A DNA stretch of 6,851 nt from an uncultured Erythrobacteraceae bacterium (GCA_946482075.1 CAMLQG010000125.1:1-6851); one strand, 5' to 3'. Numbered from the stretch's first letter, positions 1-6,571 are shown. Notes: generated from the letters alone by a model not told the origin. Made by a program: numbers and translations.

Positions 1-1082
1 CTGCTGTCCTGTTCGGCGACGGGGGTGACGAGCTTCCCGTCCCAATGGGCCCGCAGGAACTCCAGGCGCTTGCCGCCAGGCGGCAGGGCGGCACCGGCCT
101 GGGCGACGCTTCGGACAGGCAGCGGATCGGCCGCGCCCAGCATCCGCCGCATCAGCGGCAGGAGAAAGAGAAAGGCGGTGACATAGCTCGATACCGGATT
201 GCCCGGCAGGCCGAGGACAAGCTGTCGCCCGCGCTGCGCGACCAGCAGCGGCTTGCCCGGCTTCATCGCCACGCGCCAGAAGGCGAGTTCCGCGCCCCAG
301 GCTTCGAGCGCCGGACGGATCAGGTCGTGATCGCCTACCGATGCGCCGCCGCTGGTCACGATCAGATCGGCGTCCTCCGCTCCCGCCAGCGCATCGGCCA
401 GCGCGTCCAGATCGTCGCCCACCGGGCCCAGCCGCCGCGTTTCGCAAGGCAGGCTCGCAGCGAGCATCGCCAGCATCGCGCCATTGCTGGCGGGAACCTG
501 GTGGGCTGCGCAGTGCGCTGGATCGGCCGCCAGCTCATCCCCGCAATCGAGGATCGCGAGCCGGGGCTTGCGGCGCACCGTCAAAGTGGAGTGGCCCGCG
601 GAAATCGCCAGCGCGGCGGTCGCGGCGGTGATCCTGGCGCCATCATTCAGCACGGGCTGGCCAGCCCGGAAATCGAAACCGGCGCGGCGGATATGGCGGC
701 CGGGGCGAGGAGTATCGCCGGCCAGCCGGAGCGTGTCGCCGTCACGTTCCGCATCCTCCTGCAGCAGCACCGTGTCCGCCCCAGCGGGCATCAGCGCGCC
801 GGTGGAAATGCGCACCGCCTCATCTGCGCCGATCGTTCCGGTGAAAGGGCGTCCGGCCGCGCTCTCCCCGGTCACGCGCCACGGCCCGGCGAGATCTGCG
901 CCGGACAGCGCGTAGCCATCCATGGCGGAGAGATCGGCGGCGGGCTGCGTGCGTCGTGCCGTCAGCGCCTCGGCCAGGAAGCGGCCGAGTGCGTCCTCTA
1001 CCGCCACCGTCTCGGTCGTGAGCGGTTCCGCCATGGCGACCAGGCGCGCCTGCGCCTCTTCGAGAGGCAGGGGAGGGGTCAT
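1..1082 (-). CDS. moeA: Molybdopterin molybdenumtransferase MoeA, C-terminus cut off by the window edge
   Basis: MoeA inserts molybdate into adenylylated molybdopterin, the last common step of molybdenum cofactor synthesis, in the cytoplasm. I translated the minus strand from the ATG at 1082; 360 codons are visible with no stop. Family motifs are in order: SAMDGYA (residues 52-58), [12 protein letters not shown] (92-103), DCGDEL (179-184, where many relatives have S/T-T-G-D-E-L), N200, [12 protein letters not shown] (242-253), [11 protein letters not shown] (268-278) and GLPGNPVSS (291-299). These cover the N-terminal linker and beta-barrel domains, the central MoCF-binding domain and the beginning of the C-terminal domain IV. 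MoeA is usually about 400 residues, so some 40-50 residues lie outside the window. The start overlaps the moaC stop as ATGA, and no good Shine-Dalgarno sequence is seen, which suggests translational coupling to moaC. Identification is firm from the motifs; the true C-terminus is not visible. Confidence 0.95.
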   Translation of the reverse strand, partial: MTPPLPLEEAQARLVAMAEPLTTETVAVEDALGRFLAEALTARRTQPAADLSAMDGYALSGADLAGPWRVTGESAAGRPFTGTIGADEAVRISTGALMPAGADTVLLQEDAERDGDTLRLAGDTPRPGRHIRRAGFDFRAGQPVLNDGARITAATAALAISAGHSTLTVRRKPRLAILDCGDELAADPAHCAAHQVPASNGAMLAMLAASLPCETRRLGPVGDDLDALADALAGAEDADLIVTSGGASVGDHDLIRPALEAWGAELAFWRVAMKPGKPLLVAQRGRQLVLGLPGNPVSSYVTAFLFLLPLMRRMLGAADPLPVRSVAQAGAALPPGGKRLEFLRAHWDGKLVTPVAEQDS

Positions 1083-1552
1083 TCCGGCGCGCGCCAGTCG
1101 CCCGATTTGCCGCCGCTTTTCGACAGCAGCCGAATTTCTTCGACAATCATGCCTTTATCGAGCGCCTTTGCCATGTCGTAGATGGTGAGAAGCGCGATGG
1201 AAGCCGCAGTCATCGCTTCCATCTCCACTCCGGTCTTGCCGGTGAGCGAGGCGGACGCCGTGACACGCACTGCCTCGTCCTCGAACGCGAATTCCAGCGT
1301 GACGGCATCGAGCGAAAGCGGATGGCACAGCGGGATCAGCTCGCCGGTCTTCTTCGCGGCCATGATGCCCGCGATACGCGCGGCGGCGAGAACGTCGCCT
1401 TTGGGCACATCACCTTCGCGGATTGCGGCCAGCGCCTGCGCCGACATGCGTATCCGGCCGGTTGCGACCGCGATTCGGGCAGTCGCCTGCTTGTCGCCGA
1501 CATCGACCATGCGGGCATGTCCCGAGTCGTCGAGATGGGTGAGCTTGTTCAT
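1079..1552 (-). CDS. moaC: Cyclic pyranopterin monophosphate synthase MoaC
   Basis: MoaC converts 3',8-cyclo-7,8-dihydro-GTP, the product of MoaA, into cyclic pyranopterin monophosphate, the first stable molybdenum cofactor intermediate. The protein has 157 residues, the usual size. Visible motifs are LTH near the N-terminus, MVDV (15-18), [20 protein letters not shown] (51-70), LIPLCHPL (72-79), [11 protein letters not shown] (108-118) and YDMAKALDK (125-133). D126 and K129 correspond to the catalytic Asp and Lys known in the E. coli enzyme. The ATG at 1552 is the only sensible start: an in-frame TAA lies two codons upstream, and LTH is the expected N-terminal context. The start lacks a Shine-Dalgarno sequence, so translation may depend on a leader ORF ending 3 nt upstream. 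The gene overlaps moeA by 4 nt. moaA is not in the window. Confidence 0.97.
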   Translation of the reverse strand: MNKLTHLDDSGHARMVDVGDKQATARIAVATGRIRMSAQALAAIREGDVPKGDVLAAARIAGIMAAKKTGELIPLCHPLSLDAVTLEFAFEDEAVRVTASASLTGKTGVEMEAMTAASIALLTIYDMAKALDKGMIVEEIRLLSKSGGKSGDWRAPE

Positions 1553-1555
1553 GAT

Positions 1556-1681
1556 TTACTGGGTCCGGATGAACAGGTTGACACAGTTGACACTGTTCAG
1601 GGAGAAAACTCCGGCCCCTTCCCGAAAGGCAGCGGAAGGGCCCGGAAAGCCTTGGATCTGCGGGGTTCGGTGCTGGTTCAT
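1556..1681 (-). CDS. Possible 41-residue leader ORF before moaC (doubtful)
   Basis: A small reading frame starts at ATG 1681-1679, or at an earlier in-frame ATG at 1708 giving 50 residues. It ends with TAA at 1558-1556, three nucleotides before the moaC ATG and in the same frame. The product begins MNQHRTPQIQGFPGP and ends LNSVNCVNLFIRTQ; the VNCVN stretch is encoded by the 9-nt tandem repeat. I recognise no domain, signal peptide or membrane segment. An AGG sits 3 nt before the 1681 ATG, which is a weak and too-close ribosome binding site. Since moaC itself has no Shine-Dalgarno sequence, reinitiation after this ORF is a conceivable role. It may equally be a chance frame in a structured leader. 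Confidence 0.2.
   Translation of the reverse strand: MNQHRTPQIQGFPGPSAAFREGAGVFSLNSVNCVNLFIRTQ
1580..1597. repeat. Two tandem copies of a 9-nt GTTGACAC-type unit in the moaC leader
   Basis: The plus strand reads GTTGACACA then GTTGACACT, a direct repeat of period 9. Part of it is also palindromic: ACAGT (1583-1587) and ACTGT (1592-1596) around TGAC. The block is bracketed by GAACAG (1571-1576) and CTGTTC (1593-1598), which could pair. It lies 28-45 nt before the moaC ATG. It could be an operator for a dimeric regulator or an RNA stem in the leader. TTGACA looks like a -35 box, but it faces away from moaC. Confidence 0.5.
1605..1645 (-). terminator. Terminator-like hairpin in the moaC leader
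   Basis: The 12-nt arms at 1634-1645 and 1611-1622 pair at 11 of 12 positions around an 11-nt loop. Read on the minus strand, the GC-rich stem is followed by AGTTTTCT (about 1610-1603). This is the layout of an intrinsic terminator, although the T run is short (four Ts). It lies about 58 nt before the moaC start, so it could end readthrough from trpC or act as an attenuator of moaC-moeA. The stem also falls within the doubtful leader ORF. Confidence 0.4.
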
Positions 1682-1712
1682 GCGCCTGTCATGGCAGATT
1701 GGAGGCATGTAG

Positions 1713-1731
1713 GACAGGGGTTTCCCCCGTC
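1713..1731 (-). other. Short perfect hairpin at the start of the moaC leader
   Basis: The minus-strand RNA can form an 8-bp stem (one G-U pair) between 1724-1731 and 1713-1720 around the loop AAA. No T tract follows on either strand, so it is not a standard terminator. It stands directly beside the left end of the composite palindrome and may be part of a folded leader. Confidence 0.4.
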
Positions 1732-1739
1732 ACTCTGAC

Positions 1740-1921
1740 TTGTTTGGCCTTTATCCCCCTCGAGCAGAGTTTCGTCATTCCCGCGAAAGCGGGAACCCAG
1801 GTTCCAAGTTTTCATCAAGCGCAGGGGGCGCATTGGAGGAAGGGCAGAAGCCGGATTCCCGCTTTCGCGGGAATGACGAAAGGAGAAGATTATTCTGCCC
1901 GAGGGGATAAAGGCCAAACAA
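1740..1921. repeat. 182-bp composite palindrome, MITE- or REP-like, between trpC and moaC
   Basis: The outer arms match: TTGTTTGGCCTTTATCCCC (1740-1758) is the exact reverse complement of 1903-1921, and similarity continues inwards through CTCGAGCAG against CTGCCCGAG. Further in, each side carries one copy of a GTCATTCCCGCGAAAGCGGG-type element in opposite orientation (1771-1796 and 1856-1880). Each copy is itself a stem of ATTCCCGC and its complement around GAAA. The two arms differ by about 11 nt of extra sequence on the right. No target-site duplication or coding capacity is seen; the frames across it are typical repeat translations. Known analogues of the inner element are dispersed intergenic repeats such as dRS3-like and REP sequences in proteobacteria. 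Confidence 0.75.
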
Positions 1922-1947
1922 ATTCAGTATCGCGGGATTGGGAGAAG

Positions 1948-2736
1948 CTAAAATCCCTTCAACAGCCTTCGGGTCGCGGCCTCGACGTCGTCCTGGCGCA
2001 TCAGGCTTTCGCCCACCAGGAAAGTCCGCACGCCGGAAAGGGTGAGGCGTTCGACGTCATCATGCGAGTTGATCCCGCTTTCGCCCACCAGCAACGTGCC
2101 TTCGGGCGCGAGGGGGGCGAGGCGTTCGGTTACGGCCAGATCGGTGACGAAGCGCTTGAGGTCGCGGTTGTTCACGCCGATCAGGCGGGATCGCAGCCGG
2201 GCGGCGCGTTCCATCTCGGCTTCGTCATGCACTTCCACCAGCACGTCCATGCCGCGTTCGATCGCGGCGGCCTCGATCTCGGCCATGACGCCGTCATCCA
2301 GCGCGGCGACGATGATCAGGATCGCATCCGCGCCGATCGCGCGGGCTTCCGCAACCTGCCACGGATCGACCATGAAATCCTTGCGCAGCACCGGCAGGGA
2401 GCAGGCCGCGCGCGCATCCATCAGATAATCCTCATGCCCCTGGAAATAGGACGCGTCGGTGAGGATCGAGAGGCAGGCGGCACCGCCCCGCTCATAGGCG
2501 ATAGCATGTTCTGCCGGCCGAAAATCGGCCCGGATCAATCCCTTGGAAGGCGAAGCTTTCTTGATTTCTGCGATCAGGGCGAAACCGTCCGCGATCTTGC
2601 GCTCCAGCGCGGCCCGGAAGCCGCGCGGGGCGGTCTGCGCCTGCGCCTGGGCATCGAGATCGGCCAGCGTCGCGACGCCCTTGCGCGCGGTCACTTCCTC
2701 GCGCTTGGTGGCGCAGATTTCCTGAAGCTTGTCCAT
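1948..2736 (-). CDS. trpC: Indole-3-glycerol phosphate synthase TrpC
   Basis: TrpC decarboxylates and closes carboxyphenylamino-deoxyribulose phosphate to indole-3-glycerol phosphate in tryptophan synthesis. It is a cytoplasmic TIM-barrel enzyme. With the start at ATG 2736 the protein has 262 residues, the normal size for a single-domain TrpC without fused TrpF. Motifs are [11 protein letters not shown] (56-66, catalytic K59), LRKDFM (117-122, K119), VEVH (167-170, E168), IGVNNRDL (186-193, N189) and GESGI (218-222). The open frame extends upstream to 2832, but that part has no family similarity, and [15 protein letters not shown] is the usual beginning. No Shine-Dalgarno sequence precedes the ATG. 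trpC is cut off from trpD by the opposite-strand EthD gene and is followed by a 395-bp spacer before moaC. Confidence 0.97.
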   Translation of the reverse strand: MDKLQEICATKREEVTARKGVATLADLDAQAQAQTAPRGFRAALERKIADGFALIAEIKKASPSKGLIRADFRPAEHAIAYERGGAACLSILTDASYFQGHEDYLMDARAACSLPVLRKDFMVDPWQVAEARAIGADAILIIVAALDDGVMAEIEAAAIERGMDVLVEVHDEAEMERAARLRSRLIGVNNRDLKRFVTDLAVTERLAPLAPEGTLLVGESGINSHDDVERLTLSGVRTFLVGESLMRQDDVEAATRRLLKGF

Positions 2737-2744
2737 CGGCGGCG

Positions 2745-2773
2745 CGGTTAGCAAAAGGCACGGGGAATGCCAA
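2745..2773 (-). promoter_or_regulatory. Candidate promoter for trpC (weak)
   Basis: The minus strand shows TTGGCA (2773-2768, five of six matches to TTGACA), then 17 nt, then TAACCG (2750-2745, a poor -10). A transcript from it would start about 1-3 nt before the trpC ATG, giving an almost leaderless mRNA and fitting the lack of a Shine-Dalgarno sequence. A promoter somewhere here is expected because trpC is separated from trpEGD. The exact boxes are a guess. Confidence 0.22.
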
Positions 2774-2793
2774 ATGATCGTCGCGTGGCGTGC

Positions 2794-2822
2794 TTGCGTC
2801 CCGTTGAATGGCGGATCAGAAT
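2794..2822 (+). promoter_or_regulatory. Candidate promoter for the EthD gene (weak)
   Basis: The plus strand has TTGCGT (2794-2799), a 17-nt spacer and CAGAAT (2817-2822, four of six matches to TATAAT). Transcription would start near 2829, leaving a leader of about 24 nt with the ribosome binding site at 2841. The gene must have its own promoter, since its left neighbour is divergent. The match itself is modest. Confidence 0.22.
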
Positions 2823-2840
2823 ACCACGGCAATAATCGGC

Positions 2841-2846
2841 GAGGAG
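2841..2846 (+). promoter_or_regulatory. Ribosome binding site that fixes the EthD gene start
   Basis: GAGGAG lies 6 nt before ATG 2853. It is the strongest Shine-Dalgarno sequence in the window and supports 2853 over the earlier in-frame ATG at 2808. Confidence 0.75.
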
Positions 2847-2852
2847 AGTGCG

Positions 2853-3242
2853 ATGATCCGTTTCCTGGGCTTCTACAAGCGCAAGCCGGGGCTGACTCAT
2901 GACGAGTTCAACCATCACTGGCTTACCATCCACGGACCCTGCGTGCGTGCGGTGGAAGGCGGCGACCAGTATCTCAAGAAATACATCCAGCACCGCCTCA
3001 CGATCGATCCGCTGAGCCAGGAGCCGGATTTCCTCTATGACGGCTTCTCGGAAGGCTGGTTCGAAAGCCTGGAGGAACGGCAGAAATTCATCGAACTGCC
3101 CGGCATGAGGGACGTGATCGAGGATGAGGAGCGCTTCATCGACCTTACCGCCACCCGCTGGATGGTGATGGACGAGCATGCGCTCCAGATCGATCTGGTG
3201 AAGGAATGGCCGCACCCGGTGCTGCGGGGGCCTGGGATTTGA
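2853..3242 (+). CDS. EthD-domain protein, small dimeric alpha/beta-barrel family
   Basis: The 129-residue product begins [20 protein letters not shown] and continues HHWLTIHGP. The pattern of R/K-K-P-G-L, E-F, W and H-G-P (W23, H27) is the signature of the EthD domain, a ferredoxin-like fold that dimerises. The C-terminal half carries DEERFID (91-97), also typical of the fold. EthD was named for a protein needed for ether degradation in Rhodococcus; most members have no known reaction, and I cannot name a substrate here. The frame is open back to 2808, but GAGGAG and the domain beginning support 2853. No signal peptide or membrane segment is seen. It is the only plus-strand gene, lies between trpD and trpC and has no obvious tie to tryptophan or molybdenum cofactor synthesis. 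Confidence 0.88.
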   Translation: MIRFLGFYKRKPGLTHDEFNHHWLTIHGPCVRAVEGGDQYLKKYIQHRLTIDPLSQEPDFLYDGFSEGWFESLEERQKFIELPGMRDVIEDEERFIDLTATRWMVMDEHALQIDLVKEWPHPVLRGPGI

Positions 3243-3254
3243 ATCCCCAGCCCC
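3226..3254 (+). other. Imperfect hairpin over the EthD gene stop codon
   Basis: GGGATT (3234-3239) and AATCCC (3242-3247) pair around the TGA stop. With a C bulge, the stem continues through CT/AG and a GGGG/CCCC block (3226-3254). No T tract follows, so termination is uncertain. The right arm runs into the 27-bp inverted repeat, with which it would compete for pairing. Confidence 0.4.
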
Positions 3255-3344
3255 GTTCGTCCTGAGCTTGTCGAAGGGCTGTTTTCCTCTTTAGCAATAG
3301 AAGCAAAGAAGGACTGTCCTTCGACAAGCTCAGGACGAACGGGG
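3251..3344. repeat. Perfect 27-bp inverted repeat between convergent genes
   Basis: The left arm (3251-3277, CCCCGTTCGTCCTGAGCTTG and on) is the exact reverse complement of 3318-3344, with a 40-nt loop. The core GTCCTGAGCTTGTCGAAGG is a motif I recall as very frequent between genes in sphingomonads and related bacteria, so it is probably a dispersed REP-like element. It fills the gap between the EthD gene end (3242) and the trpD stop (3353) and could act as a two-way terminator or mRNA 3'-end protector. No U tract follows on either strand. Confidence 0.85.
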
Positions 3345-3352
3345 ATAGGTAT

Positions 3353-4345
3353 TCACCTGCACGCCGCGATCCAGCAATCGAGCAGCGTGTTGGCCAACCC
3401 CCTGTCGATCGCTTCGGCGGCTTCTTCCACGCCGGCCCGCCAGTCGGCCACTTCGCCCGCCACGATCAGCGCGCCGGCCGCGTTGAACAGCACGGCATCG
3501 CGATAGGGGCCGGCCTCGCCCTGCAGCAGGCGGCGGAGCGCCTTGGCATTGTAGGCGGCATCATCGCCCTTGATCGCATCCACCGGCGCTTGCGCAAGGC
3601 CCGCATCGGCAGGCGAGACGCGCTGCATCGCGTAACCCTGCGACGTCACGACAGCGAGTTCGTTGCCGCCCGCGAGGCTCAGTTCGTCCAGCCCTTCATC
3701 GCCCGAGACGATCATCGAATGATCGCTGCCGAGCCGCACCAGTGCGTCGGCATAGATCGGCACATAGGCCGGTCGCGCGATGCCGACGAGCTGGCGGCGC
3801 ACGCCCGCCGGATTGGCGAGCGGGCCCATCAGGTTGAAGATCGTGCGCCGGCCGATCGCCTTGCGGATCGGCATGATGCGGCCCATCGCGGGGTGGTGGC
3901 GCGCGGCGAAGAGGAAGCAGATGCCGAGATCGGCCAGCGTCGCTTCCGCCGTTTCCGCAGCGCGGCCCAGATCGAGCCCCAGCGCTTCCAGCGTATCGGC
4001 GGCACCCGCCTTTGACGAGGCCGCGCGGTTGCCATGCTTGGCGACCGGCACGCCGCAGGCCGCGACCACCAGCGAAACGGCGGTGGAGACGTTCAGCGTA
4101 TGGTGGCCGTCGCCGCCGGTGCCGCAGACATCGATCGCGTTGGCGGGCGCCTTGATTGGAATCATGCGGGCTCGCATCGCTCGGGCCGCGCCGGCGATCT
4201 CGGCTGCGTTCTCGCCCTTGTCCGAAAGCGCGATCAGGAAGCGGGTGATCTCCTGGTCGCCGATCGCGCCATCGAGCATGGCCGCGAAAGCGCCTTCGGC
4301 CTCATCCTCGGATAGCGGCGTGTCGCCCGGCGGAAGGCTGCTCAT
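3353..4345 (-). CDS. trpD: Anthranilate phosphoribosyltransferase TrpD
   Basis: TrpD joins anthranilate to phosphoribosyl pyrophosphate, forming phosphoribosyl-anthranilate. The 330-residue length fits the stand-alone enzyme. Motifs are DVCGTGGDG (72-80, PRPP-binding glycine loop), NVSTA (85-89), [15 protein letters not shown] (103-117, where SSKSGSAD is commoner), [21 protein letters not shown] (151-171), MGPLANPA (173-180) and DELS (220-223, with the metal-binding D-E pair). The N-terminal helical domain precedes the glycine loop as expected. The ATG overlaps the trpG stop as ATGA and has no Shine-Dalgarno sequence, so coupled translation is likely. In the direction of transcription the gene ends just before the 27-bp inverted repeat, and the next minus-strand gene, trpC, lies about 600 bp further on beyond the EthD gene. 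Confidence 0.97.
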   Translation of the reverse strand: MSSLPPGDTPLSEDEAEGAFAAMLDGAIGDQEITRFLIALSDKGENAAEIAGAARAMRARMIPIKAPANAIDVCGTGGDGHHTLNVSTAVSLVVAACGVPVAKHGNRAASSKAGAADTLEALGLDLGRAAETAEATLADLGICFLFAARHHPAMGRIMPIRKAIGRRTIFNLMGPLANPAGVRRQLVGIARPAYVPIYADALVRLGSDHSMIVSGDEGLDELSLAGGNELAVVTSQGYAMQRVSPADAGLAQAPVDAIKGDDAAYNAKALRRLLQGEAGPYRDAVLFNAAGALIVAGEVADWRAGVEEAAEAIDRGLANTLLDCWIAACR

Positions 4346-4950
4346 GCCGGGGTGCGCAGCGGCATGCGGTCCGGAACCCGCGCGCCCATCCCGCAGATCC
4401 GCAGGAAATTGGCGAGCAGGGCGTGGCCATGCTCGGTCGCGATGCTTTCCGGGTGGAACTGCACGCCGTGGATCGGCAGGATCGCGTGGCGGAAACCCAT
4501 CACATGGGCATCGTCGGCCGTGGCGTTGACGACAAGCTCGGCCGGGATATCCTCGACCACCAGCGAGTGATAGCGCGTGGCGAGATAAGGCGAGGGCAAG
4601 CCGGCGAAGACGCCGCTGCCGTCATGAGTGACGGGGGAGGTCTTGCCGTGCATCAGCCCGCCGCGCACGACCTTGCCTCCGAAATGCTGACCGATCGACT
4701 GGTGGCCCAGGCACACGCCCAGCAGCGGCTTGCCCGCATCCGCGCAGGCGCCCACGAGATCGAGGCTGATGCCCGCTTCGTTGGGTGTGCAGGGGCCGGG
4801 CGAGATCAGAAAGCCCTGCGCGCCGGTGGCGATCGCTTCCGCCGCGGTAAGCGCATCGTTGCGCACCACTTCCACCTTGGCGCCCAGCTCCATCAGGTAG
4901 TGGACCAGGTTCCAGGTGAAGCTGTCGTAATTGTCGATGACGAGGATCAT
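4342..4950 (-). CDS. trpG: Anthranilate synthase component II, glutamine amidotransferase TrpG
   Basis: TrpG hydrolyses glutamine and passes ammonia to TrpE for anthranilate formation. The 202-residue protein is a class I glutamine amidotransferase: [15 protein letters not shown] (5-19), [12 protein letters not shown] (49-60), GVCLGHQ with nucleophile C80, HGKTSPV (101-107), RYHSL (126-130) and GVQFHPES with H166 and E168 completing the triad. The open frame continues upstream to 5217, but that part is a shadow of trp[12 protein letters not shown] is the regular beginning. No Shine-Dalgarno sequence precedes the start, and trpE ends 83 nt upstream. The same type of subunit can serve p-aminobenzoate synthase (PabA), but its place between trpE and trpD supports TrpG, perhaps with a dual role. 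Confidence 0.96.
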   Translation of the reverse strand: MILVIDNYDSFTWNLVHYLMELGAKVEVVRNDALTAAEAIATGAQGFLISPGPCTPNEAGISLDLVGACADAGKPLLGVCLGHQSIGQHFGGKVVRGGLMHGKTSPVTHDGSGVFAGLPSPYLATRYHSLVVEDIPAELVVNATADDAHVMGFRHAILPIHGVQFHPESIATEHGHALLANFLRICGMGARVPDRMPLRTPA

Positions 4951-4956
4951 GGCGGC

Positions 4957-4985
4957 GCTATAGATGGCGGTAAGCAGGGGGCCAA
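4957..4985 (-). promoter_or_regulatory. Candidate internal promoter directly before trpG
   Basis: The minus strand has TTGGCC (4985-4980), a 17-nt spacer and TATAGC (4962-4957), four of six matches in each box. The -10 box ends 6 nt before the trpG ATG, so transcription would begin at or beside the start codon, giving a leaderless mRNA. This agrees with the missing Shine-Dalgarno sequence. In a GC-rich genome such matches do occur by chance. Confidence 0.25.
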
Positions 4986-5001
4986 CGGAAAGTTTCCCGC
5001 A

Positions 5002-5018
5002 CCCGGCCTTGAGCCGGG
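5002..5018. repeat. Short hairpin in the trpE-trpG spacer
   Basis: CCCGGC (5002-5007) and GCCGGG (5013-5018) form a 6-bp stem around CTTGA, within ACCCGGCCTTGAGCCGGGGT. I recall near-identical CCGGCTCAAGGCCGG stems scattered between genes in sphingomonads, so it is probably a third type of dispersed intergenic repeat. No T tract follows on the minus strand. It lies 16 nt past the trpE stop and could adjust trpE against trpGD expression. Confidence 0.5.
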
Positions 5019-5033
5019 GTCCCACTTCTGAGC

Positions 5034-6563
5034 TTACTGCCCGAAGCCGGGCTCCAGCGCCACCCGCGCCGCCTCGCGGGCAGCATCGAAGAGTGCGCTG
5101 GCTTTGGCTTCGCACTCGCGCTGTTCGTATTCGGGTACGCTGTCGGCCACGATGCCGGCGCCAGCCTGCACGTTCATGACGCCGTCCTTCACCACTGCAG
5201 TGCGCAGCACGATGCAACTGTCGACCGAGCCGTCGGGCGCGAAATAGCCCACGCAGCCGGCATAGGCGCCGCGTGTTTCGGGCTCCAGTTCGGCGATGAT
5301 CTCGCAGGCATGAATCTTCGGCGCACCACTGACGGTGCCGGCGGGGAAGCCCGCGAAGAGAGCGTCGAGCGCATCGTGCTTGGGATCCAGTTTCCCGACA
5401 ACGTTGCTGACGATGTGCATGACGCGGCTGTAACGCTCGATCGTGTAGCTTTCCGTCACGCGTACGCTGTCCGGTGCCGCCACGCGGCCGACATCGTTGC
5501 GGCCGAGATCGAGCAGCATGAGGTGCTCGGCCAGTTCCTTTGGATCGGCGAGCAGGCTGATCTCATTGTCCTTGTCCTCTTCCGGCGTCTTGCCGCGCGG
5601 GCGTGTGCCGGCGATCGGGCGAATGGTGACCTCCCCGTCACGCACGCGCACGAGAATTTCCGGGCTGGAGCCGACAACGGCAAAGCCCGGCAGGTCGAGG
5701 AAATAGAGGAACGGCGAAGGATTCACCCGGCGCAGCGCGCGGTAGAGCGCGAAGGGCGGCAGCGGGAAGGGGCAGGTGAAGCGCTGGGCGAGCACGACCT
5801 GGAAGATGTCGCCCGCCTCGATATACTCCTTCGCACGCAGGACCATCGCTTCGTAGTCCTTCGCCGGCATCACCGGATTGAGCGCCATGTCGGGAAGCGA
5901 GACCACACTTTCGCGCGCAGGTGCGGCGGCCGACAGGCCACGCAGCGCTTCGTCGATCCGTTCGCCCGCGCGCTCGATCTGCGCGTCGGCATCGCCGCCA
6001 TCGGCCCAGAGCGGGGCGATGCAGAACAGCTCGTCGCCCAGCCGGTCGAACACCAGGATCAGGGTGGGCCGCACGAACAGCATGTCGGGCAGTTCCAGCG
6101 CGCTTTGCGGCGCGCGGGGCAGCGTTTCCACCAGGCCGATGGTTTCATAGCCGAAATAACCGACCAGGCAGGCCAGTGCGGAAGGAAGAGCCGCAGGCAC
6201 GTCGATGCGACAGGAGGCTGCGAGCGCACGCAGTTCCACCAGGCTGCCTCCGGCGAGAGGTGCGAAGCTATCGCGGTCGGTCTTCCACTTGCGGTTGATC
6301 TCGCAGGCCGCGCCCGTCGCGCGGAAGACAAGATCGGGATCGAGGCCCAGCAGGCTGTAGCGCCCGCGAATCTCTCCACCTTCGACGGATTCGAGGAGGA
6401 AATCGCCCCGACCCGGCTCGATCAGCTTCAGCGCCGCGCCCACGGGGGTTTCCGTGTCCGCGACCAGCTTGCGCCACACGAGCGCGGGCTTGCCGGCCTT
6501 CAGAGCCCGCCTTGCGGCTGCGGCGTTTTCCGGCCCGGCATCATCGATCAGAAGGTCGGCCAA
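5034..6563 (-). CDS. trpE: Anthranilate synthase component I TrpE
   Basis: TrpE turns chorismate plus ammonia into anthranilate and pyruvate, the committed step of tryptophan synthesis, as a complex with TrpG. The 509 residues match the family. The N-terminal domain carries FLLESVEGG (55-63); the LLES element belongs to the tryptophan feedback site of this family, so inhibition by tryptophan is expected. The chorismate-binding domain shows [12 protein letters not shown] (251-262), PSPFLYFLD (282-290), SSPEILVR (299-306), IAGTRPRG (317-324), [11 protein letters not shown] (351-361), [11 protein letters not shown] (406-416) and [15 protein letters not shown] (466-480). The start is TTG at 6563, with GAGG at a spacing of 8 nt; no ATG or GTG lies nearby. 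It begins 10 nt after the isomerase stop, so the two are probably cotranscribed and perhaps coupled. A fused TrpG domain is absent, unlike the TrpEG of rhizobia. Confidence 0.97.
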   Translation of the reverse strand: MADLLIDDAGPENAAAARRALKAGKPALVWRKLVADTETPVGAALKLIEPGRGDFLLESVEGGEIRGRYSLLGLDPDLVFRATGAACEINRKWKTDRDSFAPLAGGSLVELRALAASCRIDVPAALPSALACLVGYFGYETIGLVETLPRAPQSALELPDMLFVRPTLILVFDRLGDELFCIAPLWADGGDADAQIERAGERIDEALRGLSAAAPARESVVSLPDMALNPVMPAKDYEAMVLRAKEYIEAGDIFQVVLAQRFTCPFPLPPFALYRALRRVNPSPFLYFLDLPGFAVVGSSPEILVRVRDGEVTIRPIAGTRPRGKTPEEDKDNEISLLADPKELAEHLMLLDLGRNDVGRVAAPDSVRVTESYTIERYSRVMHIVSNVVGKLDPKHDALDALFAGFPAGTVSGAPKIHACEIIAELEPETRGAYAGCVGYFAPDGSVDSCIVLRTAVVKDGVMNVQAGAGIVADSVPEYEQRECEAKASALFDAAREAARVALEPGFGQ

Positions 6564-6571
6564 GCGTCCGG

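Noticed and set aside
45..1181. 378-residue plus-strand frame opposite moeA
   Set aside because: It is antisense to moeA, rich in R, Q, H and A as expected for the reverse frame of a GC-rich gene, and shows no domain.
1571..1598. LexA (SOS) operator before moaC
   Set aside because: The alphaproteobacterial GTTC-N7-GTTC spacing is not present; only outer GAAC and GTTC words occur.
1771..1880. CRISPR-like repeat pair
   Set aside because: There are only two copies, in inverted rather than direct orientation, with no spacer series and no cas gene.
1678..1917. 79-residue minus-strand frame and the facing plus-strand frame from 1699
   Set aside because: Both run across the composite palindrome and read as RHSRESGNP or IPAFAGMTK strings, which are typical false translations of this repeat; the plus-strand frame also lies antisense to trpC.
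2737..2832. N-terminal extension of trpC by 32 residues
   Set aside because: It has no family similarity and would extend deep into the divergent promoter region; MDKLQEI is the normal beginning.
2808..2852. Earlier ATG for the EthD gene
   Set aside because: No ribosome binding site precedes it, while GAGGAG lies 6 nt before ATG 2853, where the domain begins.
4951..5217. N-terminal extension of trpG
   Set aside because: The added 89 residues overlap the end of trpE in another frame and do not resemble any amidotransferase N-terminus.
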